Positions 33,779 to 41,370 of a DNA stretch of 64,000 bases are shown piece by piece; within the stretch, counting starts at the first letter, position 1; each line of letters opens with the position of its first letter. This stretch comes from a virus: IMG/VR virus record IMGVR_UViG_3300035698_026847, positions 1-64,000 of that record; one strand, given 5' to 3'. The translations under genes and the position numbers were made by a program. Under the pieces are notes generated by a model. That model worked only from the letters and a program-made list of their open reading frames with translations, searched no databases and had not been told where the DNA came from.

Positions 33779-34660
33779 TTAAACTGCCATCTCCATTTTT
33801 ATTGATGGATGATGTTTATAGTCAATTAATTCAATATCTTCGTATTTAAATTCAAATATATCTTTTATATCAGGATTTAACTTTATTCTGGGGAATGTGT
33901 ACGGTTTTCTTTTTATTTGTTCTTTTATTGCGTCAAAATGATTTTCGTATATATGAGCATCGTTGGCTACATAATTAAATATTCCTGGTTTTAAACCGCA
34001 AACATGTGAGAACATGTGCGTAAGCAATGCATAGGATGCGATGTTAAAAGGGGCACCCAGTCCAAAATCGTTTGATCTAATATACATTGTACAGTGTAAC
34101 CTATCCTCATCCACGGAAAATTGAAACATTAAATGGCACGGCGGCAACGCCATTTTCGGTATATCAGCAGGATTCCATGCCGAAACAATAATCCTTCTGC
34201 TTTCTGGATTATTTTTTATTTGATCAATTGCCCATGAAATTTGGTCGATAGGTTCATTCTCATAATGTTCTTCTTCCAATATATAACCAACGGAACGCCC
34301 TTCTTTTTTTATATAATTTGGAAATTTACGCCATTGATTTCCATAAACTGGGCCTAACTCTCCATCTTCACATCCTGTTTTTTCTTGATAATCTTTTGCG
34401 TTAGCGTCCCAAATATGAACATTGTTATCTTGTAGATATTTAATATTCGTATCTCCAGACAAAAACCACAAGAGCTCATGAACAACGCCTTTCCAGTATA
34501 CTTTTTTTGTAGTTAATAGAGGGAATTCTTCAGACAAATCAAACTTCATAACCTCACAGAGAAGTCTTCTTGTAGCGATCCCAGTCCTATTTTCGTGCCT
34601 TTTACCTTCTCGAAGAATTTTTCTAAGAACTCCAAGATATTCATTTTCTTGATGATACAT
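33779..34660 (-). CDS. thyA: Thymidylate synthase
   Basis: 293 residues; AAAGGAAAGGAT site. Family motifs: NRTGIATRRLL, FPLLTTKKVYWKGV, ELLWFLSGDTN, GPVYGNQWRKF, catalytic Cys in ALPPCHLMFQF, RSNDFGLGAPFNIASYALL and YANDAHIYENH-type VANDAHIY. Methylates dUMP to dTMP with methylene-THF, which DHFR recycles. Size slightly above the bacterial 264 because of an insertion near residues 120-140. The standard ThyA set argues against hydroxymethylation of pyrimidines by this enzyme. Confidence 0.96.
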   Translation of the reverse strand: MYHQENEYLGVLRKILREGKRHENRTGIATRRLLCEVMKFDLSEEFPLLTTKKVYWKGVVHELLWFLSGDTNIKYLQDNNVHIWDANAKDYQEKTGCEDGELGPVYGNQWRKFPNYIKKEGRSVGYILEEEHYENEPIDQISWAIDQIKNNPESRRIIVSAWNPADIPKMALPPCHLMFQFSVDEDRLHCTMYIRSNDFGLGAPFNIASYALLTHMFSHVCGLKPGIFNYVANDAHIYENHFDAIKEQIKRKPYTFPRIKLNPDIKDIFEFKYEDIELIDYKHHPSIKMEMAV

Positions 34661-34667
34661 TTTATAG

Positions 34668-34743
34668 ATCCTTTCCTTTTTAAATTAGTCCTTGACTTTT
34701 TTTATATCCTTTCCTTTTTAAATTAGTCCTTGACTTTTTTTAT
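34668..34743 (-). repeat. Two exact tandem copies of a 38-bp unit upstream of thyA
   Basis: 34668-34705 and 34706-34743 are identical. The minus strand reads GACTAATTTAAAAAGGAAAGG in each. A 26-bp version with one mismatch lies at 35420-35445, where it forms the last codons, the stop and the ribosome site after the dNMP kinase gene. The repeats therefore flank the segment 34744-35419. Confidence 0.9.
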
Positions 34744-34744
34744 A

Positions 34745-34915
34745 TCAAAGTTTATCGTAATATCTATTCCACATCTCTACATATTCTTTTCTAATGAATG
34801 GTTTAATTACCACTCGCCTAAACCCATTAGCCCCAAGAGTTGTTTCGTAGATGATCTCATTGGCATTTTGCTTAGTTTGTGCGAATGTTGAAATTTGACA
34901 CCAGGTCTCAGTCAT
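34745..34915 (-). CDS. Small hypothetical protein (56 aa)
   Basis: Frame from ATG 34915 to TGA at 34745. Begins MTETWCQISTFAQTKQN, ends EYVEMWNRYYDKL; amphipathic, mixed charge, with coding-like composition. Fills the gap between the thyA repeats and the Tat-signal gene. Ribosome site weak (AAGAA). Sits within the repeat-flanked cassette. Confidence 0.5.
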   Translation of the reverse strand: MTETWCQISTFAQTKQNANEIIYETTLGANGFRRVVIKPFIRKEYVEMWNRYYDKL

Positions 34916-34930
34916 TTCTTGGTTCGGTTT

Positions 34931-35389
34931 TTATCTATTTAATTTAAGTTGATTACTGAAAAATCCTTTTGGCTTCATATGTTTGTTAATGAATTTCTCC
35001 AACCTTGGATCGAATTCAACATCGCAAACATCAACTACAACTCTCCCGTTGGGAGAATTAAGACATCCATTATATTCCCACCCATTTATTGTGGTGTTGG
35101 CTCTTGTTTCTGTTTTCTTAGGACGGCCTGACCATTCGCCCCAATTGTAGCGAGAATAGTATAATTCCTCTTGAGAATCAACTCCAAATGAATTAACTTT
35201 TATTATGCGACACGGAATAATTTGTCCTAAAAATTCACCAGGTTTACCGTTGATATCCCATGCTTCTAGTCGAATAATTTCGACCCAATAGACTGTATCT
35301 CCAACTTGAGGTTTCATATCATAAGACAGAGATGTTAGCGGCAATGCCCCCGCTATTGATCCGCATGCAATAAATCTTCTTCGGTTCAT
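34931..35389 (-). CDS. Predicted Tat-exported hypothetical protein
   Basis: 152 residues from ATG 35389 with GAGGTGG eight bases upstream. N-terminus MNRRRFIACGSIAGALPL has the twin-arginine pair, F at +2, a short hydrophobic core and small residues near 21-24, a Tat-type signal. The mature part is beta-rich with Trp/Tyr (YSRYNWGEWSGRP) and four cysteines. Exported phage proteins in a nucleotide operon are unexpected; could be a periplasmic or surface factor altering the host. No family recognised. Lies in the direct-repeat-flanked cassette. Confidence 0.65.
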   Translation of the reverse strand: MNRRRFIACGSIAGALPLTSLSYDMKPQVGDTVYWVEIIRLEAWDINGKPGEFLGQIIPCRIIKVNSFGVDSQEELYYSRYNWGEWSGRPKKTETRANTTINGWEYNGCLNSPNGRVVVDVCDVEFDPRLEKFINKHMKPKGFFSNQLKLNR

Positions 35390-35419
35390 TAAAACCACCT
35401 CTCACTAATTGTTTTATCG

Positions 35420-35445
35420 ATCCTTTCCCTTTTAAATTAGTCCTT
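35420..35445 (-). repeat. Third copy of the thyA-upstream repeat, at the dNMP kinase stop
   Basis: 26 bases matching the 38-bp units at 34668-34743 with one mismatch. It includes the kinase stop codon (35432-35434) and the downstream AAAGGGAAAGGAT site. Confidence 0.85.
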
Positions 35446-36040
35446 CTGATCCGTTGGCAATTAATTTAACCTTTTCCTCAAGGCGTTCAATTGTTCCGTT
35501 GTTGTTAACTGTTCCATTAAAACCTTCATAATTCTGAAGTGCGTTTTCAACAACATGTTGATCTTTTTCTTCTTGATCGTTTATTGGCATTTTTATAAGA
35601 TAAACCTTACCTCCGATTCTTTTAATCTCATCGGCTTCGTATGGGCTTCTAACTCCTCCCAGAACAACATTTTCACCTTCCATAAACTCATCTATTCCAT
35701 CGGCAGCAATTTCTGATCTAACGCCTACTAAGTTGTAATAATATAGGAAAGATGTTGATATAGACTCCGTTACGATCCCCCATTTTTTTCGTCTCGTCAA
35801 ACCAAGGGTGTGATACAGCCAAATTGTAGGATCGATTTTTTTCGACATCAAACCTAGTTCTTGCAAAATCAATCTTTGATTTGGATCGTTTTTATTTCCG
35901 TTATACCCGAAAAAACGTTCTGCCAAAACAATGATTGGATCGGACATTTCGGAATGTAAAAAATTATGATCCCGCCTCAATATGTTTGCGATTGTTGTTT
36001 TGCCAACTTGAGGTCGAATACTCGAAAGGCCAATGAGCAT
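35432..36040 (-). CDS. Deoxynucleoside monophosphate kinase
   Basis: 202 residues; AAGGAG site. P-loop variant LIGLSSIRPQVGKTTIANIL at the N-terminus, then FLHSEMSDPI, VLGGVRSPYEADEI (substrate/LID-side arginine) and YLIKMPIND. Matches T4 gp1-type dNMP kinases, which raise several dNMPs to dNDPs. It works with the thymidylate kinase encoded next to it, feeding NrdJ-made deoxynucleotides to the replisome. Confidence 0.82.
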   Translation of the reverse strand: MLIGLSSIRPQVGKTTIANILRRDHNFLHSEMSDPIIVLAERFFGYNGNKNDPNQRLILQELGLMSKKIDPTIWLYHTLGLTRRKKWGIVTESISTSFLYYYNLVGVRSEIAADGIDEFMEGENVVLGGVRSPYEADEIKRIGGKVYLIKMPINDQEEKDQHVVENALQNYEGFNGTVNNNGTIERLEEKVKLIANGSEGLI

Positions 36041-36075
36041 TGTGGTCTCCTTGTTACTTTATTTTGATTTTTGTA

Positions 36076-36747
36076 TTATTGAATACTTTCAAAAAAATTA
36101 CCAAGAAAATCTGTAACTTCGCATACTACTCTCTTTAGAGTTTTGTCAGTTGTATCTAATAGGAATAGATTTCTTTTATGTTTATAATTTTCATATAGAT
36201 GGATATACCCCTGATGTATCTTTTTATGAAAATCTAGTTTTTCTTTTTCGATTCTGTCAGGCGTTCCAAATTCTTTCGTGATTATTCTTTTCAATCCGAT
36301 TTCGGGATCTACCAATAGAATAATCGTTAGATCTGGGACTAGAGAATCAGTTGATTTTTCATTTAAAAAATTAACATACTCTAATGCTTCTGGTTCTCCG
36401 TTCCTTCTACCCCAACCTTGATAGGCATATGTCGAATCAATATATCTATCAGAGACAACAACCTTACCTTCTTCTAATGCAGGTCTTATAACTTGGTTTA
36501 CATGATTGCATCTATCGGCAATCATTAGAAAAACTTCCGCATCTTTATGTATGTCGTTGTCTGGACTTAATACTAATTCTCTAATTTTTCTGCATGTATC
36601 ATTGAGAGGAGATCCCGGTTCTTTCGTAGCAATACACTGCCTATGTAAAGCGTTATTAATCCAATCAACAGATTTAGATGTAACTGTTGATTTCCCAGAA
36701 CCATCTGGTCCTTCTATGGATATAAAAATTCCATTATTGTTGTTCAT
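36076..36747 (-). CDS. tmk: Thymidylate kinase
   Basis: 223 residues. P-loop ISIEGPDGSGKSTVTS, TKEPGSP (dTMP-binding DRY-region partner), VVSDRYIDSTYAYQGWGR (DR motif and Q-G) and a LID near FGTPDRIEKEKLDFHKK. Converts dTMP from ThyA into dTDP. Typical length. Member of the dNTP operon. Confidence 0.94.
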   Translation of the reverse strand: MNNNNGIFISIEGPDGSGKSTVTSKSVDWINNALHRQCIATKEPGSPLNDTCRKIRELVLSPDNDIHKDAEVFLMIADRCNHVNQVIRPALEEGKVVVSDRYIDSTYAYQGWGRRNGEPEALEYVNFLNEKSTDSLVPDLTIILLVDPEIGLKRIITKEFGTPDRIEKEKLDFHKKIHQGYIHLYENYKHKRNLFLLDTTDKTLKRVVCEVTDFLGNFFESIQ

Positions 36748-36751
36748 TTTT

Positions 36752-36856
36752 TTATATCGCCTTGTTTATTGTTTTCTTTAAATTTTTAATTGATTTGGAA
36801 AAAGAGACCATCTCTTCATCATAATAGACATCTAATGCACAAGTATTTTGACCCAT
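36752..36856 (-). CDS. Possible 34-residue peptide
   Basis: Open from ATG 36856 to TAA 36752 in the 114-bp gap between tmk and the next gene. Begins MGQNTCALDVYYDEEM, ends basic. No ribosome site; instead TATAAT overlaps the upstream bases, so the gap may simply hold a promoter for tmk. Weak call. Confidence 0.25.
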   Translation of the reverse strand: MGQNTCALDVYYDEEMVSFSKSIKNLKKTINKAI

Positions 36857-36861
36857 ATATA

Positions 36862-37359
36862 TTATACTAAAACTTCTTTTGCATCTACTAGGTTTACAAT
36901 ATCTGTATGCTCGTCTGCCCAGTCAACACCTAGCCCAGGAGCGGTTAGGAAACTTCTAAAATCTTGAATATCTGGTTTGCGAAGTTTTCCAAATTCGAAA
37001 TCTTCACCTTTTTCTGCGAGCTCATTCACTTCGTCTTTTGATGGAAAATCAATTCTAATCAACATATTCGCAACATATGCTATTTTCTTTTCCTTGTTTA
37101 ATTCATCCCATTTCGATTTATATCCATGGATTAGAAACTTTATATCTGGATTGAGAACCGTTTTTGCTCCACGAATCCCTTCAATCTTCAAAGCTGTCCT
37201 CTGACTTTTGGGAGCCATCTTATCTGTTCTAAGCGTACAGGCAATCATTTCATGCCAAACATGTTCTTTCAAATCGCCAAAGATATCGTCTCTTTCCTGT
37301 AATAGAAGAATAATGATGTCTGTGATTTCTTGCGATCTTTCGTAAGTAGGAGCTGCCAT
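36862..37359 (-). CDS. Hypothetical protein, resembles an inactivated phage metallopeptidase
   Basis: 165 residues; AAAGGA site. The order LIHGYKSKWDELNKEKKIAY ... ANMLIRIDF ... KPDIQDFRSFL follows the layout of putative phage metallopeptidases, where one expects HELxH and HD; here both metal sites are gone (ANMLI, PD). So either a dead homologue kept for binding or a chance likeness. Lies between tmk and clpA. Confidence 0.55.
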   Translation of the reverse strand: MAAPTYERSQEITDIIILLLQERDDIFGDLKEHVWHEMIACTLRTDKMAPKSQRTALKIEGIRGAKTVLNPDIKFLIHGYKSKWDELNKEKKIAYVANMLIRIDFPSKDEVNELAEKGEDFEFGKLRKPDIQDFRSFLTAPGLGVDWADEHTDIVNLVDAKEVLV

Positions 37360-37401
37360 TGTTTTGTTCCTTTTTCTGGTGATTTATTTTGTTTTGTGGG
37401 A

Positions 37402-40400
37402 TTATTCGTTTTCGTTATTAGAGAACGAAAGAGACTTCCCATCGCTGTCTATATATACGATAGAGTTTTCCTTAAATTCTCCAGAAAGGATTTTTGTAGC
37501 TAGAACATTTTCAACTTCATGTTTTATGGTCCTTTTCATTGGTCTAGCACCATATTTATCAGAATAACCCATTTTGCACAATAGAGACCTCGACGAGTCT
37601 GATATTTCGATTGGATAACCAACATCAACAGAACGCTTTACGGTATTTGCGAATTCAATGTCAAAAATTTTACCAATATCATTTTTTTCAATTTTTCTGA
37701 AAATTACAACTTCGTCTATTCTGTTTAGGAATTCTGAACTGAAATATTTTACAGATTCTTGTTTAAGGAAGATTTCTATTTCTTTTTGCGACAATGTCTC
37801 AGTGGTATTAAATCCTAATGTTTGCTTTTTATTCAATTTTGATGTAGACAGATTTGAAGTCATTACAATTATTGTGTTTCTGAAATCAATTAACCTTCCC
37901 ATATTATCCGTTAAGCGACCTTCATCAAATATCTGTAAAAAAATATTCAAAACATCTTTATGTGCCTTTTCTATCTCATCTATTAGTAAAACCGAATAAG
38001 GTCTTTTTCTTACCTCTTCTCCAATCTTACTTCCATCGTCATAACCTATATATCCTGGTGGACTACCTATTATCTTATTTACTGATATCTTCTCCATATA
38101 CTCCGACATGTCAAGCCTGATTAATTTATTGTCTCCAAAAAGAATTTCTGATAATGTTTTGGCGATATATGTTTTTCCTACACCTGTTGGGCCAAGAAAA
38201 AGAAACACTCCAATTGGTTGATTTGGATCTTTAATTCCTACTCGCCCAGTTTTAACGGCATTAGCTATTAGATTTACCGCATTATTCTGTCCAATAATGG
38301 TTTCTTTAATTTTTTCATCAAGTGAAGATAATATATCTTTTTCTTTTCCGCAAACCGAAGCTAACGGTATCCCCGTCATATCGGCAACAACTTCATGCAC
38401 CGTTTCTGTTTTTAAAGAATTAGAATCTTTCCCCATAACTTCCAGAACACATGATTCGTCTAAAACATCTAAAGCTTTGTCTGGGAATCTTCTCCCTATT
38501 AGATATCTGTCTGAAAGCTTAACAATTTCTATAATAATTTCGTTTTCTATCTTTATATGGTGAAACTGTTCATATTCGTTCTTTACTTTATCTAGGATAT
38601 CTATTGTTGTGTCAACTGATGGTTCTTCTATTAACACATTAGAAAATCGTCTAGACAGGGCATCATCCTTTTGGAAAACTCGACGATAATCTTCCCATGT
38701 TATAGCTCCTATACACTGCACAGAACCCTTTGCTAATAATGGCTTGACCATCGTACTGGCGTTAACGGAGCCTTCCGCAGCACCTGTATTAATTAGTGTC
38801 TGGATCTCGTCAAAAAACATAACAACACGGACTTCTAATGAATTTGCATTCTCCATGAAAGTTAAGACGCTTTTCATTCTTTCTTCAAATTGTCCTCTGT
38901 ATTTCGTTCCGGAAACTAAGTTTCCCATATTAACTGAATATATTTTTGTATTTTTAAATCTTTCAGGTACTTCTCCGAGAACAATTTTTCTAGCAAGTCC
39001 CTCTACAAGTGCAGTATTGTGCGTTACGATAAAGTTATCAGTTATATATAGATGGTCGTTATCGTCAAGTAGAATACATTGACATTCTTTCATTCCTATA
39101 TGTTCTATGTTTTCTATTTCCAGTTTAAGATCTTTATATTGATAATTTTTAGATAATCTATTTTTTTTTCTATCTAGAAGGAATAATTTTTTTGGATTTT
39201 TATATCTAATTTTGAGATTATAGCTCTTTCTTCCATCTTTAACTAGCCCTTTATAGGTATATCTTGTATGTTTTTCTTTTATTTTACATATTCCACCTAT
39301 TGAGCGAACAAGATACTGAACATCTCTCGATAGATTAAAGCTTGTAGTACAGAAACTAACACTGCCACTTTTATCTACAGTGCCATCAGTATCTAACAAT
39401 CCTTTTAATAAATTCAATCTATTTGTAAAATTAGTTTCAAGATAATCTTTTGGAATAAATTTTTCATAAGATTTTTTATCCAACAATCCATACTCTCTAA
39501 GCTTGTTTTTATAAAAATGTAATTTCCCACTATATCTTGAAGATTTATGTTTTCCCATAGACAAATTATAATCATATTTTGTTGATTTATTTAAAACATA
39601 TCCATTTTTTATTTTTTCATTTAAAATTTCAATTATTTGATCATCTGATGAAGATACTTTTATACAATATTTTTCAGAAATATATCCATCTCCAAGTAAA
39701 ACTCCCAAAAAATAGGGATCTATTTTGCATTTTTTATCTATACTTAAATTAATTTCTTCTATCAGCGGAACATAGATTCTCCTTCCCTTGTTATTGTTTT
39801 TTTCGTTTATAATATCTTTGCATTCTTTAATAAACCATCTCGCTTTCCTTTTCTCAACAGATCTATGGCTTGATGTTTTCCAAATCTTCCATAGATGATT
39901 TTTTGTTGTCTGTGTAGATCTTCCGTCTTTAAATTTTATTTCGTAAATTTCTTGAATTCCTTGTGGAAAAATCCCTATTATTTTAGAAATCTTTCCAGAC
40001 GGAGTTATAACCTCATCATTTATTTTTAAATCACCATTTTTAACCCATCCATCCGTAGTTAATATCTTACTATCTAAAGGCTGTGCTTTCCCTGTTCCAG
40101 GTTCCCCTATAGCGATAACATTTTTCTTTTTTTTCCTAGATAAAATTCGAATACACCGATTAATCTCATCTTCTCTACCGATGAATTTTTCGTCACTCAG
40201 AGACATTCTCTCATTTAAATCTTCTATAAATCCATTCTTTATTAACGAATCTCGCAATTTCCTTATATTATTCTTAAGCGGAGTAGATCCATTTTGTGAA
40301 TCTTGTTTGTTATTCGCTGTCTCTTGAAAGATATCTTTCAGTAGATTATATGTTTCTCCTTTTTCACCTATAATAGATATTCTAAAATCACGACTATTAA

Positions 40401-40821
40401 TACCAAAACTCATTAGCATTTCTTTTATCTGTTTTGTCGGATTGCTTCTGCCTCCGTATTCAGTAAAGGCAAGGATGACATGTTCGATGTTGATATATGG
40501 ATGATCTAAGGCAGTAACAATTCTATCAGCTGAGTGAAGGATGAATCTAGTCGAAGGGTCTATACCCTTTTTTTTTGATATTGATTGGTTTTCGTTTATT
40601 AGCGGAAGATTTTGTATTTTTTTTACTATTTCATTTTTATCTATATCAAACTTCTCTATGATTTTTCCGACAATTGGAATGTCATTCCCATACCAAAAAC
40701 AATGAATTAAATCTCTCGGATAGATACATGTTCTCTCGTCTGCTCGGGCTATTGCTTCCGCTTTTCCCTGAATAATATTTTTTAGTTCAGGAGATAATTT
40801 ATTATTAAATTTTTCAAGCAT
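37402..40821 (-). CDS. ClpA/ClpC-type AAA+ unfoldase interrupted by an intein
   Basis: 1139 residues; 782 without the 357-residue intein, close to ClpA. N-domain ~1-150, AAA1 with P-loop GEPGTGK|T (intein between K and T), VVMFFDEIQTL Walker B; AAA2 with FLFLGPTGVGKT, LLIDEIEKAHKDV, and C-terminal D2 small domain (YGARPMKRTIK). The loop KKQTLGFNTTE sits where ClpA has its IGL/IGF ClpP-docking tripeptide. A ClpP is encoded at 55.9 kb, so the phage probably makes its own ClpAP-like protease. No middle (ClpB) domain. Starts with AGGAGAGG. Confidence 0.93.
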   Translation of the reverse strand: MLEKFNNKLSPELKNIIQGKAEAIARADERTCIYPRDLIHCFWYGNDIPIVGKIIEKFDIDKNEIVKKIQNLPLINENQSISKKKGIDPSTRFILHSADRIVTALDHPYINIEHVILAFTEYGGRSNPTKQIKEMLMSFGINSRDFRISIIGEKGETYNLLKDIFQETANNKQDSQNGSTPLKNNIRKLRDSLIKNGFIEDLNERMSLSDEKFIGREDEINRCIRILSRKKKKNVIAIGEPGTGKAQPLDSKILTTDGWVKNGDLKINDEVITPSGKISKIIGIFPQGIQEIYEIKFKDGRSTQTTKNHLWKIWKTSSHRSVEKRKARWFIKECKDIINEKNNNKGRRIYVPLIEEINLSIDKKCKIDPYFLGVLLGDGYISEKYCIKVSSSDDQIIEILNEKIKNGYVLNKSTKYDYNLSMGKHKSSRYSGKLHFYKNKLREYGLLDKKSYEKFIPKDYLETNFTNRLNLLKGLLDTDGTVDKSGSVSFCTTSFNLSRDVQYLVRSIGGICKIKEKHTRYTYKGLVKDGRKSYNLKIRYKNPKKLFLLDRKKNRLSKNYQYKDLKLEIENIEHIGMKECQCILLDDNDHLYITDNFIVTHNTALVEGLARKIVLGEVPERFKNTKIYSVNMGNLVSGTKYRGQFEERMKSVLTFMENANSLEVRVVMFFDEIQTLINTGAAEGSVNASTMVKPLLAKGSVQCIGAITWEDYRRVFQKDDALSRRFSNVLIEEPSVDTTIDILDKVKNEYEQFHHIKIENEIIIEIVKLSDRYLIGRRFPDKALDVLDESCVLEVMGKDSNSLKTETVHEVVADMTGIPLASVCGKEKDILSSLDEKIKETIIGQNNAVNLIANAVKTGRVGIKDPNQPIGVFLFLGPTGVGKTYIAKTLSEILFGDNKLIRLDMSEYMEKISVNKIIGSPPGYIGYDDGSKIGEEVRKRPYSVLLIDEIEKAHKDVLNIFLQIFDEGRLTDNMGRLIDFRNTIIVMTSNLSTSKLNKKQTLGFNTTETLSQKEIEIFLKQESVKYFSSEFLNRIDEVVIFRKIEKNDIGKIFDIEFANTVKRSVDVGYPIEISDSSRSLLCKMGYSDKYGARPMKRTIKHEVENVLATKILSGEFKENSIVYIDSDGKSLSFSNNENE
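39016..40086 (-). mobile_element. Class 3 intein with LAGLIDADG endonuclease in ClpA P-loop
   Basis: 357 residues beginning with Ala (AQPLDSKILTTDGW) instead of Cys/Ser, ending IVTHN before Thr. Trp in block B (TTKNHLWKIW), Cys in block F (MKECQCILLDD) and Thr before the final HN make the WCT set that defines class 3 inteins, where the block F Cys is the first nucleophile. Endonuclease motifs FLGVLLGDGYI and LKGLLDTDGTV. Insertion between Lys and Thr of the first Walker A blocks ATP binding until splicing. Confidence 0.9.
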
Positions 40822-40848
40822 CCATTCCTCTCCTGGTTTATTATCCTA

Positions 40849-40854
40849 ATTATA
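40849..40854 (-). promoter_or_regulatory. TATAAT box upstream of clpA
   Basis: Minus strand GATATAATTAGG about 28 bases before the clpA start, at the end of the thioredoxin-like gene. Weak promoter candidate; no clear -35. Confidence 0.3.
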
Positions 40855-41356
40855 TCAAATCTAGTTGGACTGACCAACAGACATCTAATCTTCCTCCATC
40901 TTTTAGATATTCGTCTTTAGCCATTTCCGTCATCAAATCAACCTCTAACTGTTTACAACCAGTTACCTTCATGTCCTGTAAAAAACTGCCAGAGTATAGA
41001 TATGTTTTCACTATGTCTCCTGCTTTTAAGGCAGGATTATAGGTAAGCGAAACAACTACCTTTCTTCCAGATGCCGATTTTTTTACGGGGATACTGTTTG
41101 GTTCTTTGTTTAGTATCTTAAAAATTCGGTCTGCCGGTAAAGTTCCACTTTTTCTAAATAGTTCTCTGTTTTTGTTATCTAGGATTAATATTGTCGGTAG
41201 ATGTTCGACACTCATCTCTTCTGCTATCTTAAATCCAGATGTATCTTTTATGATATCAACATAAAGAACATCGTCTTCAGAAAAGGTGTTTTTTAAAAAA
41301 CCTAGCTGTTTTTTGCAAAAATTACATCTGTCTGCTCCAAAAACAACAATTCTCAT
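40850..41356 (-). CDS. Thioredoxin/glutaredoxin-like protein with C-terminal extension
   Basis: 168 residues from ATG 41356, with AAGAGG nine bases upstream; earlier in-frame starts overlap the reductase gene and lack sites. N-terminal thioredoxin fold: VVFGADRCNFCKK with CxxC, VEHLPTILIL (cis-Pro) and RKSGTLPADRI. C-terminal ~70 residues unlike thioredoxin. Directly after NrdJ, so it may reduce the reductase C-terminal cysteines. Confidence 0.8.
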   Translation of the reverse strand: MRIVVFGADRCNFCKKQLGFLKNTFSEDDVLYVDIIKDTSGFKIAEEMSVEHLPTILILDNKNRELFRKSGTLPADRIFKILNKEPNSIPVKKSASGRKVVVSLTYNPALKAGDIVKTYLYSGSFLQDMKVTGCKQLEVDLMTEMAKDEYLKDGGRLDVCWSVQLDLI

Positions 41357-41370
41357 TCGACAAAACCTCT

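Noticed and set aside
39016-40086. ClpA intein judged inactive for lack of Cys/Ser at position 1
   Set aside because: The Trp, Cys and Thr of class 3 inteins are all present, giving a different but functional chemistry.
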